DNA from: UBA5109 sp964606735 | Lineage (GTDB): Bacteria > Pseudomonadota > Gammaproteobacteria > Pseudomonadales > Pseudohongiellaceae | Reading direction: 5' to 3' | DNA length: 64,000 nucleotides | Assembly: GCA_964606735.1 (NCBI GenBank) | Contig: CAZSHI010000002.1 | Location: 1-64,000 of the forward strand | In this document: piece by piece, positions 1 through 8,883 of the stretch | Layout: the number at the start of each line of letters is the position of its first letter | Numbering within the stretch: position 1 is the stretch's first letter | Program-made: the position numbers and the translations under genes | Notes under the pieces: model-generated | What the model was told of the DNA's origin: nothing | Database searches by the model: none | The model's input: only the letters and a program-made list of their open reading frames with translations

Positions 1-1515
1 ATCGTTTTGCCAGCCCGGGTCCATATCACGCCACAGTTCTGCATCCACTGGCTGAGGTTTTTTGCAGTGGGGGCAGAGCACGCGCACCAGGCGCTGGGCC
101 ATTACGCCAATCAGAGTGGCCTTGATCAGGTAGGCGGGCACATCAAGTTCGAGCAGACGCGTGATGGCCGAAGGGGCATCATTGGTATGCAGGGTTGAAA
201 ACACCAGGTGACCGGTCAGGGCTGCCTGGATCGCCATTTCTGCAGTATCCAGATCACGGATCTCCCCTATCATGATGATGTCCGGATCCTGCCGCAGCAG
301 GGCACGGACCCCGTTGGCAAAAGTCATATCTATATTTTCCTGTACCTGCATCTGGTTGAAACTGGACTCGACCATTTCAATCGGATCCTCAACGGTGCAG
401 ACATTGACTTCCTTGCTGGCCAGCGATTTCAGGGTTGAATACAGGGTCGTGGTTTTACCGCTGCCTGTCGGACCAGTAATCAGAACGATACCGTGCTTGT
501 GTCGAACCATGTCTTTCCAGCGCGCCAGGTCATTGGCTCCCAGTCCGAGCTGCTGAAACGACCTGAGCAGTACATTGGGGTCGAAAATACGCAGCACCAT
601 TTTTTCACCGAAAGCAGTTGGCAGGGTGGAGACGCGCAGTTCCACTTCCTTGCCCTTGGGGCTGACAGTTTTGATTCGGCCATCCTGTGGGCGGCGTTTT
701 TCAGCGACGTTCAATCGCCCCATTGCTTTTAAGCGGCTGGTCACTGCACTGAGCACCTGCATGGGAATCTGGTACACCGTATAAAGCAGACCATCAATTC
801 TAAAACGCACGTTGCCGATATCCCGGCGTGGTTCGATATGGATATCACTGGCACGCTGTTCAAACGCGTATTGCAGTAACCAGTCGACAATGCTCACCAC
901 ATGCTTGTCGTTTGCCTCGGGCTCCTTCATGCTGCCCAGTTCCATCATTTGTTCCAGGTTGCCTATGCCCGGACGGTTTTTATCCCCCTGTCCGCCGGAA
1001 ATGGCCAGTCCGATCGATGAAGCCAGCTGGTAGAGTTCAGTGGTCAGCCGTTCCAGTTCTTGTGGGTTGGCGACCACACGTTTGATTGGTTTGCGAATGA
1101 CCTGCTGTAAATCAGCTTCCCAATCCTTCACATAGGGTTCTGCACTGGCGATGGTGACTTCGTCATCGGATACCTTGACGGCCATTATTTTATGGCGCTT
1201 GGTAAAGGCATGAGACATGAGCTCGGTTACCCTGGCAGCATCAATGCTCAGCGGGTCTATATGGTAATAATCCTGCCCCGCCTGCTCTGCCAAAATTTGG
1301 GTGAGTGTTTCCAGGTCCAGCTGTCGGCCAGGATTAAGCTGGTCTTCAATTCCCAGCCTGGCCAGAAAAACCAGTACATGTTCTTTGGCTGGTTTGCGGG
1401 TTTTGATCACTTGCTGAATCTGCTGCTTGCTGATTCTTCCCGCGTCATACATGCCCTGCAAAAATGGCATCAATTCGATGGGCCGATCTTTTTGTTTTGG
1501 ACTGGCTACGCTCAT
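1..1515 (-). CDS. GspE/PulE/PilB-family secretion or pilus ATPase (C-terminus cut by window edge)
   Basis: 505 residues are visible; the 3' end lies outside the window. The family comprises hexameric cytoplasmic ATPases that power type II secretion or type IV pilus assembly. An N-terminal T2SSE_N-like region (about 60-150) precedes the ATPase core. The core shows the Asp-box region RASDIHIE (221-228), Walker A GPTGSGKT (348-355), Walker B region DPDIIMIGEIRD (410-421) and His box TGHLVFSTLHTND (434-446). The pair CPHC at 481-484 starts the usual tetracysteine zinc motif; the second pair would fall beyond the edge. The ATG at 1515 follows GGGGA at good spacing. No pilus or secretion partner is visible, so I cannot say whether it serves T2SS, T4P or MSHA-type machinery. 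Family certain, pathway open. Confidence 0.9.
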   Translation of the reverse strand, partial: MSVASPKQKDRPIELMPFLQGMYDAGRISKQQIQQVIKTRKPAKEHVLVFLARLGIEDQLNPGRQLDLETLTQILAEQAGQDYYHIDPLSIDAARVTELMSHAFTKRHKIMAVKVSDDEVTIASAEPYVKDWEADLQQVIRKPIKRVVANPQELERLTTELYQLASSIGLAISGGQGDKNRPGIGNLEQMMELGSMKEPEANDKHVVSIVDWLLQYAFEQRASDIHIEPRRDIGNVRFRIDGLLYTVYQIPMQVLSAVTSRLKAMGRLNVAEKRRPQDGRIKTVSPKGKEVELRVSTLPTAFGEKMVLRIFDPNVLLRSFQQLGLGANDLARWKDMVRHKHGIVLITGPTGSGKTTTLYSTLKSLASKEVNVCTVEDPIEMVESSFNQMQVQENIDMTFANGVRALLRQDPDIIMIGEIRDLDTAEMAIQAALTGHLVFSTLHTNDAPSAITRLLELDVPAYLIKATLIGVMAQRLVRVLCPHCKKPQPVDAELWRDMDPGWQND

Positions 1516-1596
1516 GGTTTCCCCGGGAAGGTCATATGATACGGGAGTGTAACCGCCCAACCCGGAATTACAAGCTTGGCAGTGGTTGAGAAAGGA

Positions 1597-2562
1597 TCAG
1601 GCGCGCAGGCGCTTTTTCAGTCTTTCCACTGCCTTACCGAGCTGCTCATCCAGATCGAGTTCCTGTTTGAGCTTGCCGACCGTAGTGGAAACCGTGCCAT
1701 AGCGTTTCAGGCCGAAACGTCTGGCAATATCCTGCAATGTGACACCTGAAAGCTCCTGACACAGGTGCATGGCTACCCAGCGTGGAACATTTTTCGAACG
1801 GGGGCCACGAGAGGCCTGGTAGATGCTCTTATCATACACCTTGAAATGTCCGGCAACCACTGTCACCACCTGCTTGATGGAGGGTCGCTGACGGGCAGAC
1901 TGGCCGCGGCCAAGACCGCGCGGTTTATCCGGATCCACTTTTGCCCTGGCGGCTTTTCTGAAACGCTCATCACCCAGCATGGACAGTAAATTTTTGCGTT
2001 GGTAAAAACTGGCAATTTCCTGCGATGGCCCTTCATTCACGAAGTTGACGTAGCCAGCATAAGGCTTGGTACCTTTGCCCAGCATACCCAGCACTTCTGT
2101 GTGGTCCAGCCAGGCGGGAGCCTTCTGCTTATTGGCGAAACAGGCCATGCTGGACCAAGGGTGATCCAGTGCCAGCTTTTTGCCTCGAGCCGGCAGGTTA
2201 TGAATATAGCGCGAAACTTCCAGTAAATAGGGTTTGGCCTGTAGCAGCACGGACTTGTAGCGGGAATGAAAAACCGGGCCTAAACTCTTGCGGCTGCTCT
2301 GATAAAACTGGGTATAAAGGCCATCCACCTGACGCATGAAACGACTCAGGTTAGCTTCCGGAGTTTTTACCAGCAGATGGTATTCATTTCTGATCAGGCA
2401 AAAAGCATGTACGCTGACATTAAAGCGTTCACAGGCTGCTTCCAGCCCGTTCAGAAATGCCTGAAAATATTTTTCACTAGGAAAAAGAGTAAGCCCAGCT
2501 CCGCCTTTGTTGCTCACATGGTAGTAAGCATTCGGGTACTCTATGCGTAAAGGTCGTGCCAT
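1597..2562 (-). CDS. REP-associated Y1 transposase-like protein with altered HUH motif
   Basis: 321 residues. The N-terminal half matches the IS200/Y1 transposase fold of the REP-associated (RAYT) type: an MARPLRIEY start, YHVSNKG (14-20), YHLLVKTP (61-68), GLYTQFYQ (81-88) with the candidate nucleophile Tyr83 or Tyr87, then RYKSVLL and RYIHNLP. The C-terminal segment (about 270-320), with DIARRFGLKRYGTVS, resembles the DnaA domain IV helix-turn-helix found in many such proteins. The family HUH motif normally reads NHYHLL; here it reads NEYHLL, so the first metal-binding His is Glu60. No terminal inverted repeats or REP palindromes were recognised nearby. It may be a decayed or domesticated copy. 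The frame is intact, with no stop or frameshift. Confidence 0.85.
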   Translation of the reverse strand: MARPLRIEYPNAYYHVSNKGGAGLTLFPSEKYFQAFLNGLEAACERFNVSVHAFCLIRNEYHLLVKTPEANLSRFMRQVDGLYTQFYQSSRKSLGPVFHSRYKSVLLQAKPYLLEVSRYIHNLPARGKKLALDHPWSSMACFANKQKAPAWLDHTEVLGMLGKGTKPYAGYVNFVNEGPSQEIASFYQRKNLLSMLGDERFRKAARAKVDPDKPRGLGRGQSARQRPSIKQVVTVVAGHFKVYDKSIYQASRGPRSKNVPRWVAMHLCQELSGVTLQDIARRFGLKRYGTVSTTVGKLKQELDLDEQLGKAVERLKKRLRA

Positions 2563-2716
2563 GATCTGAATCCTGCGCCGGATTCAAGCGAAATGCGCTC
2601 AAACTTAAATCCATTAATTAAACTTTTATCCCTAAAATACAGGAATCATCCGCTACGCAATTAGCATAAACAATTTCCTGGCAAGATTGAACCGGTATTT
2701 TTGCATCGTTGCCACA

Positions 2717-3691
2717 CTATTTTTCCGCCAGAAAAATAGCCCGTTTCGGGGCTGGATAGCCTTCGATGGTAAGCGCAGGATTATCACTATCCAGGGCCTG
2801 TGCGAGGGATTCAAAGCTCATCCATTCGGTACTGCGCTGTTCATCAGTGCCAGTACTTGTCACATCCACCAGGCGTACATTATTGAAGCCACTTTTTGTC
2901 AGCCAGTTTTCCAGCGTGGCACAACTGGGCAAGAACCATACATTCGGCATGCGGGCATAACGTCCCTGCGGCACCAGGCTCATACCCTCTTCCCCCTCTA
3001 TGACCAGTGTTTCCAATACCAGTTCACCTCCCGGGCGCAAACAGTCCTTGAGAGCATACAGGTGATCAAAGGGAGAGCGATTGTGATAAAGCACGCCCAT
3101 GGAAAAGACACTGTCAAACACATTTAGATTGGCAGGCAGCTGCTCCAGTGCCAGGGGTAACACATAAACCGGCGGCTCGGGAAGGAAATGCCTGAGTGCC
3201 CAGTACTGCATGTTGAACAGCAGGTGCGAGTCAACACCAAAAACCAGCCGTGCTCCTGCTCCGGCCATGCGCCAGCAGTGATAACCATTACCGCAACCCA
3301 CATCCAGAACCGTGCGCCCCTGCAAGGGTGTGATGTGATCCTTGAGCCTGTCCCATTTCCAGTCAGAACGCCACTCGGTATCAATATGCAGACCAAACAG
3401 GTCGACCGGCCCTTTACGCCAGGGGTGAAGTCCCATTAACAGGGTTTTCAGCTGCTCAAGTTGCTGATTGCTGCATTGTCCGGCTGCACCGATACGCAGC
3501 GTTTCGTTCAGCTCGTAATTTTCAGCCACAAGTGTGGGCAGATTATCCAGCATCTGTTTCCAGCGTGGGAAATCCCCATGATTGATGCGGGCAAGGAAAT
3601 CAACCGGGACAGCAGCGGGCAGGGCGGCCAGCGTGCTGCCGGCGAGCTCCTGCTGCAGGGCTGAGTAATCAAACAGTGCCGGGAAACTCAT
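2717..3691 (-). CDS. cmoB: tRNA U34 carboxymethyltransferase CmoB
   Basis: 324 residues, close to the usual length. CmoB transfers a carboxymethyl group from carboxy-S-adenosylmethionine to 5-hydroxyuridine-34 of tRNAs, making cmo5U, which widens wobble decoding. The central SAM-type fold carries VLDVGCGNGYHCWRM (about 129-143), then GVDSHLLFN and the FSMGVLYHNRSPFDHL block typical of CmoB. The N-terminal region has the family HPWRKGP and GLHIDTEWRSDWKW signatures. It starts 4 bases after the cmoA stop, so the two genes are surely co-transcribed and coupled. CmoA makes the cofactor that CmoB consumes. Assignment is firm. Confidence 0.97.
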   Translation of the reverse strand: MSFPALFDYSALQQELAGSTLAALPAAVPVDFLARINHGDFPRWKQMLDNLPTLVAENYELNETLRIGAAGQCSNQQLEQLKTLLMGLHPWRKGPVDLFGLHIDTEWRSDWKWDRLKDHITPLQGRTVLDVGCGNGYHCWRMAGAGARLVFGVDSHLLFNMQYWALRHFLPEPPVYVLPLALEQLPANLNVFDSVFSMGVLYHNRSPFDHLYALKDCLRPGGELVLETLVIEGEEGMSLVPQGRYARMPNVWFLPSCATLENWLTKSGFNNVRLVDVTSTGTDEQRSTEWMSFESLAQALDSDNPALTIEGYPAPKRAIFLAEK

Positions 3692-3695
3692 GGCA

Positions 3696-4418
3696 CTATT
3701 TCACGGCAAATAGCGAGGCAAAGTTGAAACACTGAAACCAGATTTCTACTTGGGAGAAACCAGCACTCCTGAAGCGCTGTTCATGAACCTCCAATGTTTC
3801 TGGAATCAGCACATTCTCAATGGCCGAGCGCTTCCGGCTGATTTCCATCTCAGAATAACCATTGGCCTGCTTGAAGCGATGATGCAGGTCGATAAACAGC
3901 TCGTTCTTATCCAGCTCATCGAACACTACTTTCTCCGAAACGATCAAAACACCTCCGGGGTTCAGCGCCTGATAAATCTTCTGCACGAGAGCATCACGCT
4001 GTTCCGGCGGAATAAACTGCAGAGTAAAATTCAGCACCACCACAGAAGCATTTTCCAGACTGCTCTGCTGCACATCTTGGCAACGCAGCTCATAGGGCAG
4101 ACCGGAGCCATCACGCATGTATTGTTCACAACGCTGCAGCATGGCCTCGGAGTTATCGACGCCAATTATCCGGCAGTCATCAAGTTCCAGCTGGCGCAGG
4201 AGAAAGCTCACCGCGCCCAGTGAACAGCCGAGATCATAGAGATTGCTGCCGGCTTTGGCATAGCGAGCAGCAATGATGGCAATCATGCGTACCGCAAGAG
4301 CATAGCCTGGTACTGAACGATTGATCATGTCACTAAAGACTGCCGCGACCTTGTCATCGAAGACAAAGTCGGCCAGTGCTTCGTCATAAAGATAGATATT
4401 GTCTTTCACGATACCCAT
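3696..4418 (-). CDS. cmoA: carboxy-S-adenosylmethionine synthase CmoA
   Basis: 240 residues. CmoA converts SAM and prephenate to carboxy-SAM, the donor used by CmoB in the tRNA wobble pathway. The sequence shows FVFDDKVAAVFSDMINRSVPGY near the N-terminus, the SAM-fold YDLGCSLGAVS motif, the acidic loop IIGVDNSEAML, and the VVLNFTLQFIPPEQR block that marks CmoA rather than a generic methyltransferase. It lies between the HIT gene (9-base gap upstream) and cmoB (4-base gap downstream) in a three-gene minus-strand operon. Nothing appears altered. Confidence 0.96.
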   Translation of the reverse strand: MGIVKDNIYLYDEALADFVFDDKVAAVFSDMINRSVPGYALAVRMIAIIAARYAKAGSNLYDLGCSLGAVSFLLRQLELDDCRIIGVDNSEAMLQRCEQYMRDGSGLPYELRCQDVQQSSLENASVVVLNFTLQFIPPEQRDALVQKIYQALNPGGVLIVSEKVVFDELDKNELFIDLHHRFKQANGYSEMEISRKRSAIENVLIPETLEVHEQRFRSAGFSQVEIWFQCFNFASLFAVK

Positions 4419-4427
4419 GAGGGGAAA

Positions 4428-4847
4428 CTAGATATCCGCTTCAGTAAAGCCCCGGGCCTGTAGCGCCTTTGTGATCATCTTCGCAGTGGCGGCCAGTTTT
4501 TTGTCAGATACCGGGCCGGCCTGCGAAAAATCCATGTCGCCCATGTTATCAATCGGGATCAGGTGTATATGGGTGTGTGGCACCTCCAAGCCTATAACCG
4601 AAACTCCGATACGCTTGCAGGGAATCACCGCTTTCATGGCCTTGGCAATTTTCTGCGCCACTTGCATGAGGTGAGCAGCCGTCTCTGCCGGCACATCATC
4701 CCAGTGATTGACTTCCAGCTTGGGAATAACCATCAGGTGTCCTTCACGAATCGGCTGGATGGTCATAATGGAAAAACACTGCGAATCTTCCCAGACAAAA
4801 TGACCGGGAATTTCACGACTCAGAATTTTGCTAAAAATGCTCGCCAT
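4428..4847 (-). CDS. HIT-family nucleotide-binding protein
   Basis: 139 residues from the ATG at 4847, which has GAGG 7 bases upstream. The open frame extends to 5012, but those extra 55 residues look non-conserved and have no such site. HIT proteins hydrolyse or transfer nucleoside phosphates from substrates such as AMP-lysine or dinucleotides. The histidine triad HTHIH lies at 91-95, followed by LIPID. The N-terminal SIFSKILSREIPGHFVWED segment is typical of the Hint branch. Its small size and position ahead of cmoA-cmoB suggest a housekeeping role; a link to tRNA modification is only an inference from operon order. Confidence 0.9.
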   Translation of the reverse strand: MASIFSKILSREIPGHFVWEDSQCFSIMTIQPIREGHLMVIPKLEVNHWDDVPAETAAHLMQVAQKIAKAMKAVIPCKRIGVSVIGLEVPHTHIHLIPIDNMGDMDFSQAGPVSDKKLAATAKMITKALQARGFTEADI

Positions 4848-5089
4848 GACTGTGCCTCGTTCTTGATTGGCGGGAGAGGCACTATAACACAAGGATTCAG
4901 GCGGATTCCCCGTTCCCCATGAAAAAATACGGCCGGTAATAACCCTCCCCTTTTGTGTGCTGAACACGTTTTGCAATGCGGTCCTGCTGCCCAGCCCCAG
5001 GCAATTGACCATCGTGCATACGAGCCCAGTGACCAGTATGGATACTGGCGGGTCCCTTGGTTATTACCGGCCGACTTCTCCCCTGTAGA

Positions 5090-5563
5090 TCAGTTGATGG
5101 TATCCAATGGCAGTTTTGTCGTGCTGATCACTTCACGTAATACAAAACTCGAATGAACATCAGATACTCCGGGGATCTTGGTAATCCTGTTCAATAAAAA
5201 ATCCTGATAAAGCTCCATGTCCTGCACCGCCACCTTGAGCAGATAGTCTGCTGACTGTCCCGTGATCAGCAAACACTCCAACACTTCCGGGTAGGCCGCC
5301 AGCACGGTTTCAAAATGCTCGAAACGCTCGGGTGTGTGCTTGTCCATGCTGATCTGAATCAGCGCTATCAGTTTCAGGCCCAGCTTCGAGGCATTCAGCA
5401 GGGCGGTATAGCCCTCAATGATGCCGCTGTCTTCCAGCTGCCGGACCCTGCGCAGGCAGGGCGAAGGCGACAGGCCTATCGCGTCTGCCAGTTCCTGATT
5501 GCTGATACGGCCGTTGTTTTGCAGCTCGGCCAGTATGCGTTTGTCAGTGCGATCCAGTTCCAT
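5090..5563 (-). CDS. Lrp/AsnC-family transcriptional regulator
   Basis: 157 residues from the ATG at 5563, preceded by GGGAG at 6-base spacing. The frame opens at 5593, but the MELDRTDKRIL start is the usual one for the family. An N-terminal helix-turn-helix (LDRTDKRILAELQNNGRISNQELADAIGLS, about 3-32) precedes a RAM-type ligand-binding domain (about 65-155) with YLLKVAVQDMELYQDF. Such proteins sense amino acids and form octamers or higher assemblies. It is divergent from leuA across an AT-rich 189-base gap containing a dyad, so control of leucine synthesis, of itself, or of both is plausible. Its effector cannot be read from sequence. Confidence 0.92.
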   Translation of the reverse strand: MELDRTDKRILAELQNNGRISNQELADAIGLSPSPCLRRVRQLEDSGIIEGYTALLNASKLGLKLIALIQISMDKHTPERFEHFETVLAAYPEVLECLLITGQSADYLLKVAVQDMELYQDFLLNRITKIPGVSDVHSSFVLREVISTTKLPLDTIN

Positions 5564-5650
5564 TGGCCGCTCCCGGTTTGCCAGTTGATGCAATATAATA
5601 CATATATTTGATATTTTATTCTATTTAAACTACTTATTTTAGCATTTTAT

Positions 5651-5664
5651 GCCATTTAGATGGC
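5651..5664. promoter_or_regulatory. short dyad in the lrp-like/leuA intergenic region
   Basis: GCCAT-TTAG-ATGGC forms a perfect 5-base inverted repeat in the 189-base divergent gap between the Lrp-family regulator and leuA. The surroundings are strongly AT-rich from 5585 to 5660, as is common where Lrp-type proteins bind. It could be an operator. No typical -35/-10 pair for leuA was convincing; TACAAT at 5708-5713 is the best -10 candidate. Low confidence. Confidence 0.3.
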
Positions 5665-5752
5665 ATATGTGCACAATATTCGCAATAAAAATTCTGCCCG
5701 AGTCCTGTACAATGCGTTTCTCGAAACTGATAAGTGATACAGGGAGTTGCTC

Positions 5753-7426
5753 GTGAAACGTTACGATCACACCAAATACAAAGCCTTTCAGCCAGTCCAA
5801 TTGCCAGACAGATCCTGGCCGGACAAGGTTATCAACAATGCGCCGACCTGGTGCAGCGTTGATCTGAGAGACGGTAATCAGGCCTTGATTGAGCCCATGT
5901 CAGTAGCGCAGAAGAAAAAGATGTTCGCCCTGCTGGTGGACGTCGGCTTCAAGGAAATCGAAGTCGGTTTTCCGGCCGCCTCGCAGCCGGATTTCGACTT
6001 CGTGCGCTGGCTGATCGAGGAAGACCAGATTCCCGATGATGTCACCATTCAGGTGCTGACCCAGGCACGCAGCGAACTGATCGAGCGCACCTATGCCTCA
6101 CTCAAAGGCGTGAAGAAAGCCATCGTGCACCTGTATAACTCCACCTCGGTGGTGCAGCGCGAGAAAGTCTTCAAACTAGACAAAAACGGTATCCGCGACA
6201 TCGCCATAAAAGGCGCACAGGATGTCTTGCACTTTGCCAAAGCTGCGCCTGAGAGCGATTTTTATTTCCAGTATTCACCGGAAAGCTTTACCGGCACCGA
6301 GCTCGACTTTGCCGTCGAGGTTTGCGACGCTGTCACAGAAGTCTGGCAACCCACCCCGGCACGCAAGGTGATTCTGAACCTGCCAGCTACCGTGGAAATG
6401 GCCAGCCCAAATGTGTATGCCGACCAGATTGAATGGTTCTGCCGTCATGTGGCGCGACGCGATGCGGTGATCGTCAGTCTGCACACCCATAACGACCGCG
6501 GCTGCGGTGTGGCCGCTTCCGAGCTGGGACTGATGGCTGGTGCCGAGCGCGTCGAAGGCACGCTGCTGGGCAATGGTGAGCGTACCGGCAACCTGGATGT
6601 CGTCACCATGGGCATGAACATGTACAGCCAGGGCATTGACCCACTGCTTGATTTCAGCGACATGGACCGCATCTGCTCGGTTGTGCGCGAATGCACCCAG
6701 ATTGATGTACACCCACGCCAGCCCTATGCCGGTTCTCTGGTGTTTACCGCCTTCTCCGGTTCGCATCAGGACGCCATCAAGAAATGCCTGAACCTCTACC
6801 AGGAGGGTGAGGCCTGGGAAATCGCCTATCTTCCCATCGACCCGCGCGACGTCGGCCGCACCTATCAAGACGTAATTCGCGTCAACAGCCAATCCGGCAA
6901 GGGCGGCGTGGCCTATGTCATGGACAGTAAGTACGGCTTCCAGTTACCGCGCTGGCTGCAGATCGAATTCAGCCGCGTAGTGCAGAAAGCTGCCGAGGAC
7001 AGCGGCCAGGAAATTGCGCCGGAAGAAATCTACACCCTGTTTGAAAATACCTATCTCAAACTGCCCTCGCCACTGACCCTGAACACCTTCGCCATCGAGA
7101 AAAGCGGCGGCCAGGAAACGGTTTCCGGAACTGTAGAACTGGAGGGCCAGGAGTTTCGGGTACAGGGCAAAGGTTCAGGCATGCTGGGCGCCTTCAGCGC
7201 TGCCCTGCAAAACACCCTGGATATCGATTTCAAAGTGCTGGAATACGGCGAACATACCCTTGGTCAGGACTCCAGTGCCGAAGCGGTTACTTACATACAA
7301 TTGAAATATGAAAATGATCGCTACACCGGGATTGCCATCAACGAGGATATCGTGACATCATCCGTCAATGCCCTGCTCAACGGCGTTGGCCAGATCATGC
7401 AGGCCAGAAAACAGATGGCAGCCTGA
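5753..7426 (+). CDS. leuA: 2-isopropylmalate synthase, type 2
   Basis: 557 residues from a GTG at 5753, which has AGGGAG 6 bases upstream; the in-frame TTG at 5747 abuts that site and is unlikely. LeuA condenses 2-oxoisovalerate with acetyl-CoA in the first committed step of leucine synthesis. The TIM-barrel metal and substrate residues appear in DLRDGNQ (37-43) and HTHNDRG (244-250). The opening YDHTKYKAFQPVQLPDRSWP is characteristic of the longer type-2 enzymes rather than the E. coli type. A C-terminal allosteric LeuA dimer domain (about 430-550) is present, so leucine feedback is expected. No leuBCD lies nearby; the gene stands alone opposite an Lrp-family regulator. Confidence 0.96.
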   Translation: MKRYDHTKYKAFQPVQLPDRSWPDKVINNAPTWCSVDLRDGNQALIEPMSVAQKKKMFALLVDVGFKEIEVGFPAASQPDFDFVRWLIEEDQIPDDVTIQVLTQARSELIERTYASLKGVKKAIVHLYNSTSVVQREKVFKLDKNGIRDIAIKGAQDVLHFAKAAPESDFYFQYSPESFTGTELDFAVEVCDAVTEVWQPTPARKVILNLPATVEMASPNVYADQIEWFCRHVARRDAVIVSLHTHNDRGCGVAASELGLMAGAERVEGTLLGNGERTGNLDVVTMGMNMYSQGIDPLLDFSDMDRICSVVRECTQIDVHPRQPYAGSLVFTAFSGSHQDAIKKCLNLYQEGEAWEIAYLPIDPRDVGRTYQDVIRVNSQSGKGGVAYVMDSKYGFQLPRWLQIEFSRVVQKAAEDSGQEIAPEEIYTLFENTYLKLPSPLTLNTFAIEKSGGQETVSGTVELEGQEFRVQGKGSGMLGAFSAALQNTLDIDFKVLEYGEHTLGQDSSAEAVTYIQLKYENDRYTGIAINEDIVTSSVNALLNGVGQIMQARKQMAA

Positions 7427-7482
7427 GCGCTATCATCATGACTTAACCCGATAAAATGGTATATATTTCCCACTTTTAACGA

Positions 7483-8199
7483 ATGAAGCAAGCTAATCTG
7501 GAAAGTATTCCCACTTTTCCCTTTAAATTCGATATAACACGATCAAATCGAAAAACTCTCTCCATAATTATAAAAAGTGGGAAAGTTGAAGCAAAAGCTC
7601 CCAGATATATGCACAAAGTGGAGATATTTGACTTCATTCGGCAGAAGCAGCGCTGGATAGAAAAACACATTGCCGAACAGGAAGTGAAGCTTACCCAGCG
7701 CCTGATTATTGCCCACTCTTACCAGGTCTGTTTTTTCGGCAAGCCCCGCCGCATCAAGGTTGTGCTATCTGCCAGCAAAAGGCCCGGCGTTCTGATCAGC
7801 GAACGACTGCTGACCATCACCACTCGCAGCGACGAACCAGCGGTGCTGGAGAAGCTCTTCAATAAATGGCTCAAGGGACAAGCCAGTGAATACATGACAA
7901 GCCAGACCATCAAGTATGCACGCCGGCTTGGTGTAGAACGCAAATTAAAGAAAGTGATTTTCCGTAAAACAAAATCCAAGTGGGGGCACTGCCAGCACGA
8001 TGGTACCATTCAGTACAACTGGCTCACCATGATGGCGCCAAAACCTGTCATTGATTACCTGATTGCCCATGAAACCAGCCACCTGGTTCACATGAATCAC
8101 TCTGACGCATTCTGGAAAGTTGTCAAACGCCTGTGCCCGGCCTACGCTGATCTTAAAGACTGGCTGTCGATTTACGGGCACCGCCTGTGGACGGAATGA
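7483..8199 (+). CDS. YgjP-like (DUF45/M48-type) metallopeptidase
   Basis: 238 residues. The C-terminal signature AHETSHLVHMNHSDAFW carries the zinc motif HETSH (196-200) and the family HxNHSxxFW block. KSKWGHCQHDG (about 166-176) and the QYNWLTMMAPKPVIDYLIAHE run are likewise typical of the YgjP/DUF45 family (PF01863). The N-terminal part (1-70) has the usual basic strand-rich segment with RQKQRWIEKHI. There is no signal peptide, so it is cytosolic. The family is often found beside restriction or DNA-maintenance genes, but here it stands alone 56 bases after leuA. The substrate is unknown. Confidence 0.9.
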   Translation: MKQANLESIPTFPFKFDITRSNRKTLSIIIKSGKVEAKAPRYMHKVEIFDFIRQKQRWIEKHIAEQEVKLTQRLIIAHSYQVCFFGKPRRIKVVLSASKRPGVLISERLLTITTRSDEPAVLEKLFNKWLKGQASEYMTSQTIKYARRLGVERKLKKVIFRKTKSKWGHCQHDGTIQYNWLTMMAPKPVIDYLIAHETSHLVHMNHSDAFWKVVKRLCPAYADLKDWLSIYGHRLWTE

Positions 8200-8376
8200 T
8201 CAGACGCTTAAGGGGCTCCTAACCTGCCAGAAACAGGCAGAATTTAAGCAGCCGCTACCGCTTACGAGCACACTTCCGCCATACATCCAGAATTTGTTTT
8301 TGATCAAAGCCCGGATTCTCCGCAATGGTACTTTCGGGCGGAGTATCGAACTAAAGCATGACAATGGAGCAAGCTC

Positions 8377-8724
8377 ATGAAAGATTTTCCCGGCCTCTAT
8401 AAAGAGTTAAATGTGTGGATGGAAAAACTGGGCGTCGTGATGCCCGAGGTGATGAAGGAATTTGCTGATCTGCATGAAGTCACCCTCAAACAGGGAGTGC
8501 TGGACAACAAGACCAAGGAACTGATGGCGCTGGCCATTGCAATCTGTGTTCGTTGCGATGGCTGCATTACCTATCATGTGCATGATGCACTGAAGGCTGG
8601 TGCCAGCAAAGAGGAAATCGTGGAGACCATATCGGTATCCATCCTGATGGGCGGAGGCCCCTCAGTTGTCTATGGCATAGAAGCCTTGCAGGCTATGACA
8701 GAACACCTTGGCGAAGGCCTTTAA
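8377..8724 (+). CDS. AhpD-like / carboxymuconolactone decarboxylase-family protein
   Basis: 115 residues, typical for a single-domain CMD/AhpD-like protein. The redox signature is CDGC at 60-63 with His67 (CVRCDGCITYHVHDALKAGAS), the arrangement used by AhpD-type peroxidase partners with a Cys-Cys-His relay. The downstream ETISVSILMGGGPSVVYG helix also fits. It likely forms small homo-oligomers and acts in peroxide or thiol chemistry. A 177-base gap precedes it and a 159-base gap follows, so it is probably monocistronic. The true substrate is unknown; decarboxylase activity is unlikely with a CxxC centre. Confidence 0.9.
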   Translation: MKDFPGLYKELNVWMEKLGVVMPEVMKEFADLHEVTLKQGVLDNKTKELMALAIAICVRCDGCITYHVHDALKAGASKEEIVETISVSILMGGGPSVVYGIEALQAMTEHLGEGL

Positions 8725-8843
8725 GCAAATGTTTTGTGCTATTGATTAGCTGGGCTGCGGTTTTTATCGACTCTTTCGCCGCAACTGCCCGGCTGTAGTA
8801 TGCCTGCGCATTGACTAATTCCCCCTTTGTCACATTTGTTCTC

Positions 8844-8849
8844 TATAAT
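8844..8849 (+). promoter_or_regulatory. candidate -10 element for the MATE gene
   Basis: TATAAT matches the sigma-70 -10 consensus perfectly, about 35 bases before the MATE ATG. No good -35 sits at 16-18 base spacing; TTGTCA at 8827 is too close. Prediction only. Confidence 0.35.
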
Positions 8850-8883
8850 GGTGCGCCCTCGATAACCCGGCACAGGCAGCCTC

